Positions 25,301 to 31,785 are shown, numbered from the stretch's first letter. The stretch: DNA of 64,000 bases from Symbiodinium natans (GCA_905221605.1 CAJNDS010002035.1:1-64000), one strand, 5' to 3'. Numbers and translations are program-made. Notes: a model not told the origin generated them from the sequence alone.

Positions 25301-25494
25301 GTGGTAAGAGAGATGTGTCCCTTGGCATTCCCACCGGAGTAGAGGATCCATGTTCTCGCTCGTCTCTTTCTTTCTTTATTTCTTCTGGTGTTTTTTTCTT
25401 TCTTTCCTTCCTTCTTTCTTTCTTTCTTCCTTTCTTTCTCTCTCTCTCTCTCTCTCCGTCCCTCCCTCCCTCTCCCTCCCTCCCACTCTCTCTC

Positions 25495-25543
<49 letters not shown>

Positions 25544-26136
25544 GGGTCGCCCGCAGGTGCTTGAAGCCCCGGCAGGTGTTCTTGGCGTTTGACCGGATCT
25601 GGGCCAGCGCCGCATCGCCTCGGGGGGTGACGGCCAAGCGTAAGACCACTGCTCTCCGCACGAAATGCATCTGCAACGCACACTGCAACGCCACACGCGC
25701 GCCTAAAAGGCGCTCTCTGTCTGTAAAGCCCACCAAAGTGGAAGTGGCTCGCTTGGACACCTGGGGCACATTGGGGCACTCCACATGGCGGCATTGACTC
25801 CACTCTGCTGGCTCGGGCAACGTTGGGGCCGAGCGCCTCGTTCTGCACAATGTCCACGATACCCTTGCCAACGTATGCAACATATGACCTCAGAAAGAAC
25901 GACCCTTTTCCCGCCATGAGCCATTAAGCATGTCGTAGGCACTGGAGGAAACATCCATGTCTACGTCCTTCTTCCTACGATCTGCTTCGCACACGAGCAC
26001 GAGTCCAGGAGGCAACGCCATGATGCAGAAACGGACCCAATCGCCACGATTGGCTCCATCTCGGAGAGCTGAATCAGGTCTAAGTGCCCTACTCGCTTGC
26101 CCCCAAGTCAATGCCACATACCACCGGCTTGGCCGC
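10217..26136 (-). CDS. HSP110/HSPA4-like chaperone gene, ~46 short exons
   Basis: This is a cytosolic-type HSP110, the HSP70-superfamily nucleotide-exchange factor and holdase. The gene was rebuilt from minus-strand segments in collinear order. The nucleotide-binding domain shows CGIDLG (26.1 kb), FTDRERLLG (25.7), KNTC (25.6), IAVPSSFSDTQR (24.3), DAARIAGL (24.0), ATALAYGI (23.7), GGRDMD (23.0), KKILSAN (22.4), TREDFEKM (21.9) and VEMVGGG (21.6). The HSP110-specific MNQ-EESVARGCALQ-AAMLSP-LYK run follows at 21.3-20.6, then the beta domain, an acidic Glu/Lys/Pro loop (18.5-16.9) and the helical lid (DWLYDNFDATK, GDPIQRR). Segments are 20-108 bp and sum to about 2.2 kb, against the roughly 2.4-2.5 kb expected, so some exons and both ends are missing from this model. 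Donors are mostly GC or GA, some GT; acceptors are AG before G. Each boundary may be off by a few bases. Confidence 0.87.
10596..10665 (+). repeat. Telomere-like tract (TTTAGGG variants)
   Basis: TTAGGG, TTTAGGG and GCTTAGG units with one inverted CCCTAAA unit in the middle. It lies between segments 45 and 46. Confidence 0.85.
10681..10722 (-). CDS. HSP110-like segment 45
   Basis: Encodes ELAKLCDDILKEPK, equivalent to the l...c.pil.kpkP end of the HSP110 lid. GCAAG acceptor and GA donor. Confidence 0.83.
11601..11624 (+). repeat. Short CCCTAAA tract
   Basis: Three perfect CCCTAAA units, opposite in orientation to the tract at 10.6 kb. A longer CCCTAAA tract lies at 11878-11920. Other short tracts in this intron set are near 12665-12722, 12836-12915, 13003-13055, 16611-16710 and 18609-18632. 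Confidence 0.9.
11878..11920 (+). repeat. CCCTAAA tract
   Basis: Five to six CCCTAAA units with one CGCTAA variant. No exon was found between 10.72 and 12.60 kb, so this lies in a long intron. Confidence 0.9.
12599..12654 (-). CDS. HSP110-like segment 44
   Basis: Encodes DGLPKHQKPVLTTGEMDK, equivalent to the lpk..dPvl...ei block. CCGCAG acceptor and GA donor. Confidence 0.9.
12750..12796 (-). CDS. HSP110-like segment 43
   Basis: Encodes LETWLQEKKTQQALL, the WL.ek...Q helix. It joins segment 42 as TEWE-LETWL. TCGAG acceptor and GT donor. Confidence 0.9.
13085..13144 (-). CDS. HSP110-like segment 42
   Basis: Encodes YGHIAAAKLEKILSACTEWE, corresponding to the y.hi...e...V...c.e.. helix near the HSP110 C-terminus. 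ACAG acceptor and GC donor. Confidence 0.88.
13378..13412 (-). CDS. HSP110-like segment 41
   Basis: Encodes NYRKVAQNPGEK. It joins segment 40 as GRLR-NYRKVA and segment 42 as EK-YGHI. GT donor. Confidence 0.85.
13428..13535 (+). repeat. GCTTAGG / TTTAGGG array in intron
   Basis: About 12 units of GGGCTTA, a one-base variant of TTTAGGG, followed by canonical units. Confidence 0.92.
13823..13881 (-). CDS. HSP110-like segment 40: lid
   Basis: Encodes EFGTREEWVTALLGTIGRLR, following HK as the R..al..l...i helix. TTCAG acceptor and GC donor. Confidence 0.8.
14330..14361 (-). CDS. HSP110-like segment 39: lid
   Basis: Encodes VGDPIQRRHK, the GdPi..R..E motif. CCGGAG acceptor and GC donor. Confidence 0.92.
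14413..14515 (+). repeat. Telomere-like TTTAGGG tract in intron
   Basis: Mixed TTTAGGG, TTTGGGT and CTTTAGGG units ending in a run of perfect TTTAGGG copies. Confidence 0.92.
14536..14567 (-). CDS. HSP110-like segment 38: lid
   Basis: Encodes IQYIDKLDELR, equivalent to the y..kl.eL. helix. GAACAG acceptor. Confidence 0.92.
14621..14653 (-). CDS. HSP110-like segment 37: lid
   Basis: Encodes DWLYDNFDATK, the WLYd.g.da.k lid motif. TGCAG acceptor and GC donor. Confidence 0.95.
14751..14808 (-). CDS. HSP110-like segment 36: lid
   Basis: Encodes ADFVVPSDLAPFLESLQK, the helix before WLYd. GCGAG acceptor and GC donor. Confidence 0.78.
14972..15011 (-). CDS. HSP110-like segment 35: lid
   Basis: Encodes NDLESYIFTTRNK, the N.LE.yiy..R.k motif of the helical lid. 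TAGGAG acceptor and GC donor. Confidence 0.92.
15065..15099 (-). CDS. HSP110-like segment 34: lid
   Basis: Encodes ADMREIIETDER, fitting the helix before the NdLESYi motif (e.el...E.em...D). TCACAG acceptor and GA donor. Confidence 0.7.
16931..16957 (-). CDS. HSP110-like segment 33: acidic loop
   Basis: Encodes DKPAEPEKK. 27 bp, phase 0, GCGAG acceptor and GC donor. A possible further basic exon (KKRKRLRRR) lies near 16524-16565 without a clear acceptor. Confidence 0.5.
17251..17292 (-). CDS. HSP110-like segment 32: acidic loop
   Basis: Encodes SETPQEEETPMEAK. 42 bp, phase 0, TGAAG acceptor. Confidence 0.62.
17464..17511 (-). CDS. HSP110-like segment 31: acidic loop
   Basis: Encodes DQDKPKDEEKKAEEPK. 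48 bp, phase 0, TTGAG acceptor. Confidence 0.68.
17690..17817 (+). repeat. TA/CA-rich microsatellite in intron
   Basis: About 130 bp of TATACA, CATATA and TATATA units with one short T-rich interruption. Confidence 0.9.
17843..17887 (-). CDS. HSP110-like segment 30: acidic loop
   Basis: Encodes EPKAEPTNGDAPKEE. 45 bp, phase 0, GGAAG acceptor and GC donor. Confidence 0.65.
17917..18175 (+). repeat. TTTATAGGG / TTATTAGGG telomere-like array in intron
   Basis: About 250 bp of AGGGTTTAT, AGGGTTATT and AGGGTTAAT units, a diverged TTTAGGG derivative. It lies between two acidic-loop exons of the HSP110-like gene. Confidence 0.9.
18404..18484 (-). CDS. HSP110-like segment 29: acidic loop
   Basis: Encodes 27 residues of Glu/Lys/Pro/Ala repeats (EPKAEEP and KPKAEEP units), typical of the long acidic insertion between the beta domain and helical lid of HSP110. 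81 bp, phase 0. Confidence 0.75.
18693..18763 (-). CDS. HSP110-like segment 28
   Basis: Encodes MHGTFLIDAAQIVEEEE then YEETVK, i.e. the (n)..G.f.v..A..vE strand leading into the acidic loop. CCGAG acceptor and GC donor. Confidence 0.88.
18903..18932 (-). CDS. HSP110-like segment 27, 30-bp exon
   Basis: Encodes VKVKAKLSVQ, the KvKvk..l strand. CGACAG acceptor. Confidence 0.8.
19118..19137 (-). CDS. HSP110-like segment 26 (weak)
   Basis: Encodes VFQIPVA, placed where the family has (i)G.f.i.. before the KVKvk strand. It is only about 20 bp and may be chance. Confidence 0.35.
19421..19462 (-). CDS. HSP110-like segment 25
   Basis: Encodes AEFLPEAPLPPGTE, matching the a.Y.e...LP.gt linker of the beta domain. 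GGCAG acceptor. Confidence 0.65.
19496..19592 (+). mobile_element. MITE-like element, copy 1 (in intron)
   Basis: About 97 bp bounded by an imperfect inverted repeat starting GGGATGTTCCCCC. It has inner CTAGCAGTCC ... GAACTGTTGG arms and the core TAGTAGGGATTGTAA. A second copy lies at 28539-28657. No coding capacity. Confidence 0.65.
19895..19917 (-). CDS. HSP110-like segment 24, 23-bp exon
   Basis: Encodes VKMLSFYR, the k.lTFyR strand of the substrate-binding beta domain. GGAG acceptor and GA donor. Confidence 0.82.
19967..20011 (+). repeat. CCCTGAA / CCCTAAA tract
   Basis: Seven units switching from CCCTGAA to CCCTAAA. Located in the intron between segments 23 and 24. Confidence 0.9.
20117..20173 (-). 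CDS. HSP110-like segment 23
   Basis: Encodes DDAPLSCWLSNGHGSGLEK, placed where the beta domain has the i.l.W strand. TGCAG acceptor and GA donor. Confidence 0.7.
20557..20577 (-). CDS. HSP110-like segment 22, 21-bp microexon
   Basis: Encodes VRDFEVK, continuing LSPLYK-VRDFEV. It is only seven codons. CGAAG acceptor and GC donor. Confidence 0.87.
20639..20665 (-). CDS. HSP110-like segment 21, 27-bp exon
   Basis: Encodes AAMLSPLYK, which follows ALQ in HSP110 proteins (A.LSP.fkvr.F). GGCAG acceptor and GC donor. Confidence 0.93.
21205..21237 (-). CDS. HSP110-like segment 20, 33-bp exon
   Basis: Encodes EESVARGCALQ, the diagnostic E.vArGcALQ motif that separates HSP110 from canonical HSP70 (ArGaA.QA). 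CGCAG acceptor and GC donor. Confidence 0.93.
21290..21313 (-). CDS. HSP110-like segment 19, 24-bp exon
   Basis: Encodes DLSTTMNQ, the tlN.dEa region. TTTCAG acceptor and GA donor. It continues directly into segment 20. Confidence 0.85.
21344..21372 (-). CDS. HSP110-like segment 18
   Basis: Encodes LGVMPTVQL, placed where the family has (R)iP.vk. The match is short and the boundaries are guessed. Confidence 0.5.
21478..21560 (+). repeat. Direct repeat, two copies (~43 bp)
   Basis: Two copies of a unit containing CAGTATGGGCC, TTTAAAAGGGG and ACCCCTTAT, in the intron between segments 17 and 18. Confidence 0.8.
21624..21659 (-). CDS. HSP110-like segment 17
   Basis: Encodes QIDSVEMVGGG, the conserved adenosine-binding VE.VGG turn. 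Confidence 0.9.
21767..21804 (-). CDS. HSP110-like segment 16
   Basis: Encodes AVLQGAIESAQL, the L.dAgL helix before the VE.VGG strand. GC donor. Confidence 0.85.
21895..21967 (-). CDS. HSP110-like segment 15
   Basis: Encodes QMTREDFEKMCSPMMDRV then KECSR, the TR..FE.lc..l..rv helix of HSP110. Confidence 0.95.
22146..22186 (-). CDS. HSP110-like segment 14
   Basis: Encodes CLMEDEDFHSRLN, corresponding to the cl.e..Df.s.itR block. It joins segment 13 as SVE-CLMEDEDF. GA donor. Confidence 0.9.
22343..22401 (-). CDS. HSP110-like segment 13
   Basis: Encodes AVTKTKKILSANSEANLSVE, the vEktKk.LSan.eA...ve block. GC donor (GTTGA/GCCGG). Confidence 0.94.
22755..22791 (-). CDS. HSP110-like segment 12
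   Basis: Encodes VGCDPLSNKKARL, the DplsN.KA.lRL block. The 3' edge is uncertain by a few bases, and a short link to segment 13 may be missing. Confidence 0.78.
22977..23039 (-). CDS. HSP110-like segment 11
   Basis: Encodes VGGRDMDECLMREFAAQF then KKK, the GG.d.D...... hf...f motif. CACAG acceptor and GT donor. Confidence 0.93.
23088..23142 (+). repeat. Converging TTTAGGG and CCCTAAA tracts
   Basis: TTTAGGG units followed, after GGTACC, by CCCTAAA units, so the tract is an inverted repeat able to fold. It lies between segments 10 and 11. Confidence 0.85.
23221..23262 (-). CDS. HSP110-like segment 10
   Basis: Encodes VRGKLRVISEKSDK, fitting the kgklkVl..s.D stretch before GGRDmD. Length 42 bp, phase 0 at both ends, GC donor. 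Confidence 0.82.
23362..23416 (-). CDS. HSP110-like segment 9
   Basis: Encodes FCSMGHSIFSVSIVQFAG, the phosphate-2 region (family consensus v.fvDmGhs). The usual Asp of DMG/DLG reads Ser here, a possible catalytic change or a sequencing error. GA donor. Confidence 0.85.
23677..23744 (-). CDS. HSP110-like segment 8
   Basis: Encodes ATALAYGIYRSND followed by FDPEQPMTVA. It joins segment 7 as NE-ATALAYGI. GC donor. Confidence 0.93.
24003..24059 (-). CDS. HSP110-like segment 7
   Basis: Encodes AVQDAARIAGLSVLRVMNE, the A..dAg.iAGL.vlr..NE block, one of the strongest HSP70-superfamily signatures. Confidence 0.95.
24261..24329 (-). CDS. HSP110-like segment 6
   Basis: Encodes VQDVVIAVPSSFSDTQRQAR, the VitVPayF.d.qR.a block. 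The 3' edge ends AATCAAG/CGCGG or one to two bases earlier. Confidence 0.9.
24760..24839 (-). CDS. HSP110-like segment 5
   Basis: Encodes EIEKFW, a Ser/Thr-rich turn, then CEDGFAGYSVSYKG, matching the dG.vg..V.Y.G strand pair. Acceptor CCAG/G, donor AAAG/GCGCGC. A short piece between this and segment 6 is missing from my model. Confidence 0.8.
25366..25545 (+). repeat. CT-rich (GA on coding strand) simple repeat in intron
   Basis: Nearly pure C/T for about 180 bp, grading from TTTC to CTCTCT. On the gene strand it is a purine tract at the start of the intron after segment 4. The long ORFs across it are artefacts. Confidence 0.9.
25551..25618 (-). CDS. HSP110-like segment 4
   Basis: Encodes DAALAQIRSNAKNT then CRGFKHL, equivalent to the GdaAknQ...N.kNT...K block. 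It is bordered on the plus-strand left by a long CT-rich tract that lies in the next intron. Confidence 0.92.
25703..25760 (-). CDS. HSP110-like segment 3
   Basis: Encodes VSKRATSTLVGFTDRERLLG; FTDRERLLG is a hallmark of the HSP70 superfamily. Spliced to segment 2 it gives NEVSKRAT. Donor GC. Confidence 0.92.
25837..25888 (-). CDS. HSP110-like segment 2
   Basis: Encodes SYVAYVGKGIVDIVQNE, matching the second strand and the conserved NE of HSP110 (normally followed by S/N-R-x-TP). GC donor. Confidence 0.88.
26102..26136 (-). CDS. HSP110-like segment 1: phosphate-1 start
   Basis: Encodes AAKPVVCGIDLG, the opening beta strand and glycine turn of the actin-like ATPase fold. A CTGCAG acceptor precedes it and a G/GCAAGC donor follows. 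The start codon must lie in an earlier exon that I could not find. Confidence 0.8.
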
Positions 26137-27384
26137 CTGCAGCGCCCCCAAAAAAAAACATGGAGATGCCGCAAAACGGTGTCTCAACACAATGAGATGG
26201 GCTGGGGAGGGAAGCGGCCGTGACTGCCAAAAGCTTGCGAGGCGCACACCAGAAAATGTCCCAGGTCTTACGCAATAGACCGAGGGAGGTGCGTGCTGAA
26301 ACCGGCCGAGGCTCGAAAAGAAAACCTGAAGATTGCTAGAGATTATGGGGTGACCACGTCCAAGCTCCCGGCCACCATGGCGGATGGCAACGCAGCCTCA
26401 GGGAAGGAAGCCGCACTTGGAGGCTCAAGAAAGGCCTTTGAGGCGACCTAAAACCTCCTCAGGCTCCGGCTGCTAGCCTCCGATCTGTGCTCAGAGGCCA
26501 CAAAATGCCGCATGACCAAAAAATCCCCCCCAAAAAAAACCCACAGAGAGCTGCTAGTTGTGTTGTGGCTGAGTCGGTGCAGTAACCGAGATTTTTGACA
26601 AAGAATAACCAAGTAACTACTCTAAGTTTGTCAACCCACAATCGACCCAAACTCGCAAAGACATGAACATGAGGCCCAGCAAAGGCAGAATCTAACCCCA
26701 AAGGCCGCAAACCTGTCACAAGCTGAGCCAAGGCAGGGATGAAGGCACAAAAGTCTCCACAACTTTGAAACCGAAGCTTTCTTGCAACCTGGGCTCAAGG
26801 AACTCGACCCACCCCAGGGTTTCAATGCTTTCACGCCGGAATGAAGTTTCAGGCAACCACATAAACATGTGCCTTGCTAAGTATATGTTATATATATATA
26901 TGTGTTTCTTAATGAAGTTGTAACCGGCCATACACATCAATCTCAACGAGATTCAATCTTCAAAAATTGAGTAGGGAAAAGTATATAAAGGCAAGTGGGC
27001 TCCACGTGAATTAGCGCTGGGGCGTGCAACATGGCAACCGAAGTCGAAGTACGTGCAACAAAGGAGACAAGTTCCAGCCAACAAGCACACGGAGAACATG
27101 CGCACACCTCGCCGGTGGTGTGACAATGTGGGTTTTGCCAGGAAAATGGACTTCAAACATCCGTCCCTGCTATGTCCCACTTGTGACTTTCTTTCAAGCG
27201 ATCTGGCCGTACCATCTGTTGCTGCAATGTCTATCGGCATCCGCGCGCTTTTCTCTTGAATCTTTAAAACTGCCTGCCGCACAGTTCTCCAAAGTTGGAG
27301 CCAATGAAAGATCCTTTCATGAAAACGACGTGAAACCGTGTGAAATTGAACCCCTGGATCCATCTGTGAACATATCCTCAGGTA
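26137..27384. other. Spacer between HSP110-like and XKR-like genes
   Basis: No firm gene. A plus-strand open stretch at about 26291-26449 (including ARKENLKIARDYG and KLPATMADGN, then a stop) has protein-like composition and could be a terminal exon of an unrelated gene. The unseen first exon of the HSP110-like gene should also lie here, to the right of 26136. A small TA repeat occurs at about 26888-26902. Confidence 0.3.
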
Positions 27385-28524
27385 TCATTCAATGCCGGGA
27401 AAAGGGATGCCAAAGGTGACTGCCTCAAGCTCCATGCCACTTTGGACCTGCCCCTCAATACCCTTTCGGCTTTCTCGGTTTTCCCAACTCATGCAAGTCC
27501 GCATGAAGACCAGCAGGACCAGATTAAAAGCCATCAGCCCAAAAAACATCGCGACTTCGTCGATCGGCGGAAGGCCGCAGGTTGTCTTAGCAATGGTCAA
27601 ACCCAACAGGCCGTAGATGGTCATCTCAAGGTACCTGAAGGGCAGTAGCCCGTAGATGTAGAAAGTCCTCCAGCACGTGTCCTTCATTCGTGACTTGGCC
27701 TGTGCCGGGCGCAGGCAATCTCCGAGGCTGCTCAATGGCACCAGGATTCCACCCACTATGCCACTCAAGAATCCAATGCATGGGCTCCCTTCCACCTTCC
27801 AGGATACCACAAATGCCACTAGCAGGAAGAGCACGGCCAGTGGGATCCCGATAGGCCGCACGGCTCTCGAAAACGCGAAGGCATAGCCAGCAGCTCGCAG
27901 CAGCTGGTCGCTGGCGAGGAAGGCGCCGAAGGCGACTTTCTGCCTGAACCGCGGGAAGAACCTCTCAAACCGGGGTGCTGCTGCGGCCCAAAACTTCGTT
28001 AGTCCCACGCTTAAAGACACCGCAGATGTCAGCACCGAAGTCACCCTGAATAGATCCCTATGGACGCTCACGGTGAGAAGGAATACGTAGGACTGCAAGT
28101 ACAGCTGCGGCGTGCACTCGAGCATCTTGACGGCGATGTCTCGCACCAAGATGGCCTCACGACCATCCTCATGCTGATCTCTACCAGAGATGGCATTGCA
28201 GAGATCGACGAGGTAGCTCAGCTGGAACATGGACGCCAAGAAGAGGGCGCACTGCCGCACAGGGCCACCAGCACGTGCACCGGAGGAATAGAAATAAGCC
28301 GAGATGCTTGTGGAGACCAGCAGGATGGCGGCAGAAAGCCCGAACCACCACCAGTATGGCTCGCAGATGGTGTCTTCGGTCAGATACACACGGCAATTCG
28401 GGCGGGACTGGCAATTCAGCAGATGTTGGCTCAAATCTTCGGTCATGTTGACAGGAAAACTTCGTGGACAAGAGGTGCTGAGATCGCTGGGGGCCAAGCA
28501 ACCATACTGAAGCGTCACAATCAC
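27385..28524 (-). CDS. XK-related-like multi-pass membrane protein
   Basis: A 379-residue intronless ORF with about eight hydrophobic segments (roughly 59-79, 90-107, 140-155, 163-180, 222-242, 248-268, 285-312, 322-342). Residues 136-144 read ECTPQLYLQ, the E.xPQL.LQ motif of XK-related (XKR) proteins, some of which scramble phospholipids at the plasma membrane. The N-terminus up to about 58 is Cys-rich and polar and the C-terminal tail is short. The length is close to that of XKR proteins (about 350-450). Scramblase activity is only inferred. A separate upstream segment at 28830-28960 has similar character and could be a first exon, in which case the start used here is internal. Confidence 0.7.
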   Translation of the reverse strand: MIVTLQYGCLAPSDLSTSCPRSFPVNMTEDLSQHLLNCQSRPNCRVYLTEDTICEPYWWWFGLSAAILLVSTSISAYFYSSGARAGGPVRQCALFLASMFQLSYLVDLCNAISGRDQHEDGREAILVRDIAVKMLECTPQLYLQSYVFLLTVSVHRDLFRVTSVLTSAVSLSVGLTKFWAAAAPRFERFFPRFRQKVAFGAFLASDQLLRAAGYAFAFSRAVRPIGIPLAVLFLLVAFVVSWKVEGSPCIGFLSGIVGGILVPLSSLGDCLRPAQAKSRMKDTCWRTFYIYGLLPFRYLEMTIYGLLGLTIAKTTCGLPPIDEVAMFFGLMAFNLVLLVFMRTCMSWENRESRKGIEGQVQSGMELEAVTFGIPFPGIE

Positions 28525-28538
28525 CTTTACAGGTCCCT

Positions 28539-28657
28539 GCTGGGGATGTTCACCCTCATGCTAACAGTCCTTCATAGGGATTGTAAATGACTATAGTACC
28601 CCCCATGATAATCCCCATTGCGGACTGTTAGTTTAAGGGGGAACATGCCAAGTCCTT
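28539..28657 (+). mobile_element. MITE-like element, copy 2
   Basis: About 119 bp sharing CAGTCCTT, TAGGGATTGTAA and GGGGGAACA with copy 1 at 19496-19592. Inner 10-bp arms CTAACAGTCC (28561-28570) and GGACTGTTAG (28623-28632) are perfect inverted repeats. It lies just upstream of the XKR-like ORF. No coding capacity. Confidence 0.7.
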
Positions 28658-28809
28658 CTTGGAAAGCAAAACATCAGTTTTACGACGTCTGTCAACCAAA
28701 CAGACGCCTGAATTCACTTAAACATTGCAGGGTCATCAGTTGGGATCTTTCCGACAGCCACATGCGTCAAAGCTGATTGGCGGCCTTGTTACACATCGCA
28801 CCCTACAAA

Positions 28810-28960
28810 GAAGGACACCCAATTAAAGAAAGACAATCCAAAGTGATCTGAGGAACATCTGTGGCGAAGTCGGCCAAGTTGAGCGCCAAGGTCACTAGCC
28901 GATCAACAACCAGCAGAAACCAAGGACTTGGAAGAATCGACGCAAAGAACCCCATGCCAC
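28810..28960 (-). CDS. Candidate exon, membrane segment
   Basis: A minus-strand open stretch reads PWFLLVVDRLVTLALNLADF then ATDVPQITLDCLSL. One hydrophobic helix containing an acidic D.atD motif resembles the first helix of XK-related proteins. It is on the same strand and about 300 bp upstream of the XKR-like ORF, so it may be its first exon. No splice sites were confirmed. Confidence 0.35.
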
Positions 28961-29009
28961 GCAAAGTTCGTATCCAATGAATTGGCCTAGTGTGGCACTG
29001 ACGCAACGA

Positions 29010-30925
29010 TGAAAGTGAGAGCTGCGCAGCATCTTCTGCTGTGAGGGTGAACTTAACGGTTATTGCAACCCCCCTGAGCCTGAAACTTCAGCAGCATGTT
29101 ATGTGCATCAATCGGTAAATCTGACCGGCATTCGGCCCCCCTGAAACCGAAAAAGTCATTGGGCACTGGAAAAATCAAGGGTCTAGGGTCGTTTTGGAAC
29201 CCTGGGTTGCAGGTTTGCTGAGGTTTGAACCTGTTTGATGTTTGCTGTGATGGAAGCTTCTGGAAACGCAGGCGCCTGCAGCACGCAAATCCGGCACCCA
29301 GGCTCGTTTTCGCAATGTTGGAAGCGGAAGGGTATATCATGTTGTACTGAATACTCACGGAAGAAGACACAAACGACATTTATGGGAAAGGATGTGCCCC
29401 TTTAAAGACCTTCAAGCCAACATGAAAGCAGAATCCTTGAACCTTTGGGGATTGGGTTTTGACGTTCAAGGTCTGTCCTGACAAGTCCTGATAAACATGG
29501 ACTTGCGAAGATGATTCATTGCTGTCAGGACCCTTCAGGGCTTACTAGTGCTTCGGGCTTGCGGGCGCTCAATAAACTTCTCCACCCCGTCAACAACATC
29601 TGCTCCAGGCGGCCTACGCCGCTAATTTTTGTGTCTGGAATACCCCAAAAAAACGTGCCCTTAAGAGAACATGCTACCTAAGCGACGCTACCTTTTTTGA
29701 GTCGCATCGTCTGCCCATCGCTTCTCAACTGAAGCGACTATCGAGCTCAAGACCCACGCATCGTGAAAACTGGGGTTTAGTCCCCGAGACTTCTGACTTA
29801 ATGAAGGCATCTGATCAGTAATTGATCAAGCGCAAAACGCAAAGAAAACTCAGAACAGACCAAGCAGCCCTGACACCTACATCTGAGGCCGGCGCGAGAT
29901 CAGAAAGGCAACTAGAAAGAAACCAGTCAGAGCAAGAAGGCTCGCACGTGCAATAGGAGGCACATGTGAGGGATGCCGAGCAGTCAGCAGAGTTGCAACT
30001 GCAAGCCTCTTGACTGGGGAGTATGGTTTGAGGGGAAAAATGGGGACTCCCGAAGGCTGAGATTGTTAAAGGCTTAGGGGGTTGCCCGCATCGACCCGCA
30101 TCTGTGGATCGATGAGCCGAGGCTCCATGACCCAAAAAGGGGCCGGAGTTCAAACTCAAACATTACACCATCGAAGACCCCAAACAGAATTCATCGAATC
30201 ATACCGGTTCAAGTTGGAATTTGTTGGAACCCAATGGCTTCCCTTACAAATTTTGTTAAATTATATGGGTTTTTAGTATTCTCTCTTGGTGATGTGACCG
30301 CTTAGGGAATGAGTGAACAGAACCCCAAAATTCGTGCACCAGTTTACAATAGTATTATTATGGGGGTCTTTTCACCCTCATTTTCGGCTGTTACCTTCAC
30401 GACTCAACAGATTAACTCCTAAAGACAGAGGTTAAGGTGTCAAAACAGTGGGCTTTTGGGAACAACAGATCAAGATTAACCGTTCACACCCTTGGAATCG
30501 CATGCCACGTTAACCGTATTAAAGGCTGAGTTCGTACCACTGAGTGAATCCTAGACCAAACAAAGGCTAACGGATCACCAAGCCAGTCAAGAGGTACACC
30601 ATAACCGCGGTGAAGCATGAATACAACTACGCAGAGAATATTCGAACAAGCGACCGAATAAAAGAATGAAGTGAGTTCGCGAGATTATAATATGAACGAA
30701 GTGCACCTGTCATCTAATGCGTGACGAGAACAGTAATAATACTATGAATGAAGCATTATAAGTTAACGCATGAATGCTGCATTCGTACATTATTACGTGA
30801 ACGAAACCACGAAATGAAGGATATACCATTACAAGAACTGTATGGTTAATCTATAGCTCTTCATATGGGTACTTCCTCGGCTATCTTCCTATCTTTTGCT
30901 TGTTTCCTTATATTTTCCTTCTTGA
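29010..30925. other. Non-coding stretch
   Basis: No gene recognised. The ORFs here lack domain-like composition. The part at 30600-30850 is AT-richer than its surroundings and contains scattered GAACGAA and ATGAATGAAGC short repeats. Confidence 0.5.
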
Positions 30926-30929
30926 TCGG

Positions 30930-31360
30930 TCTGACGCTGCACCCGCTACTCTTTTGGTAGCTTCTGTACGCTTGCACGCCAGCGGCAAGGCGCGAAACAC
31001 AACAAAATCCAGAGCGTTTAATGCGTCAGCTGGACAAGCAGACTCAACCTGGAACACTTGCACTTGCCTGCGGCCGCTGTGGTGCGCAGTGAGACACTGA
31101 TCAGCGCTAAGGGTCAGAACGTTGAGTGGAGTCAAACTGCAGCGCCAATCTTGTCGAAGTGTGTGGCAGCGATACGACCCTTGATCGCTGACGCGGTACC
31201 CGCTACTCTTTCGGTAGCGACTTCTATACCCCTGCATGCCAGCGGAACGGCTCGAAAGCAAAACAGGACCCAGACTGTCTACATCGTCAGCTGGACACTC
31301 GGAGGCTTAGCGTAGAAAACGTGCGTTCACAGTGAGACACTGCTCAGCGCCAAGGGTCAC
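30930..31360 (+). repeat. Two diverged copies of a ~200-250-bp repeat
   Basis: Copy 1 starts near 30940 and copy 2 near 31198. Both contain CCGCTACTCTTT(T/C)GGTAGC, a CCAGCGG(C/A)A segment, GTCAGCTGGACA and AGTGAGACACTG(A/C)TCAGCGC. Copy 2 leads straight into the GGTCACAAC minisatellite. Confidence 0.8.
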
Positions 31361-31361
31361 A

Positions 31362-31785
31362 ACGCGGTCACAGCGCGGTCACAACACGGTCACAACACGG
31401 TCACAACGCGGTCACAACACCCTTACAACACGGTCACAACGTCACAACACGGTCACAATGCGGTCACAACGCGGTCACTACGCGGTCACTACGCGGTCAC
31501 AACGCGGTCACTACGCGGTCACAACGCGGTTACAACGGACACAACGCGGTCACAACGCACAACGCGGTCACAACGCGGTCACAACGAACAACGCGGTCAC
31601 AGCGGTCACAACGCGCCCAACGCGGACACAACGCAGTCACAACACGACGCGGACACAACGCGGTCACAACGCGGTCACAACACAACGCGGTCACAATGCA
31701 ATTACAACGCGATTACAACGCGGTCACAACGCGGTCACAACACGGTCATGCAGTCACAACGCAGTCACAACACCGCGCTGCTGTT
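31362..31785 (+). repeat. GGTCACAAC(GC) minisatellite
   Basis: About 40 units of GCGGTCACAAC and shorter variants (ACGGTCACAAC, GCAGTCACAAC, GCGGACACAAC) over 420 bp. It is followed by a short (CTG)n run at about 31779-31800. The 164-codon ORF across it is repeat-encoded. Confidence 0.95.

Noticed and set aside
25255-25917. Three long ORFs rich in Ser/Leu or Glu/Arg
   Set aside because: They merge HSP110 exon sequence with the CT-rich simple repeat; only the short exon parts are coding.
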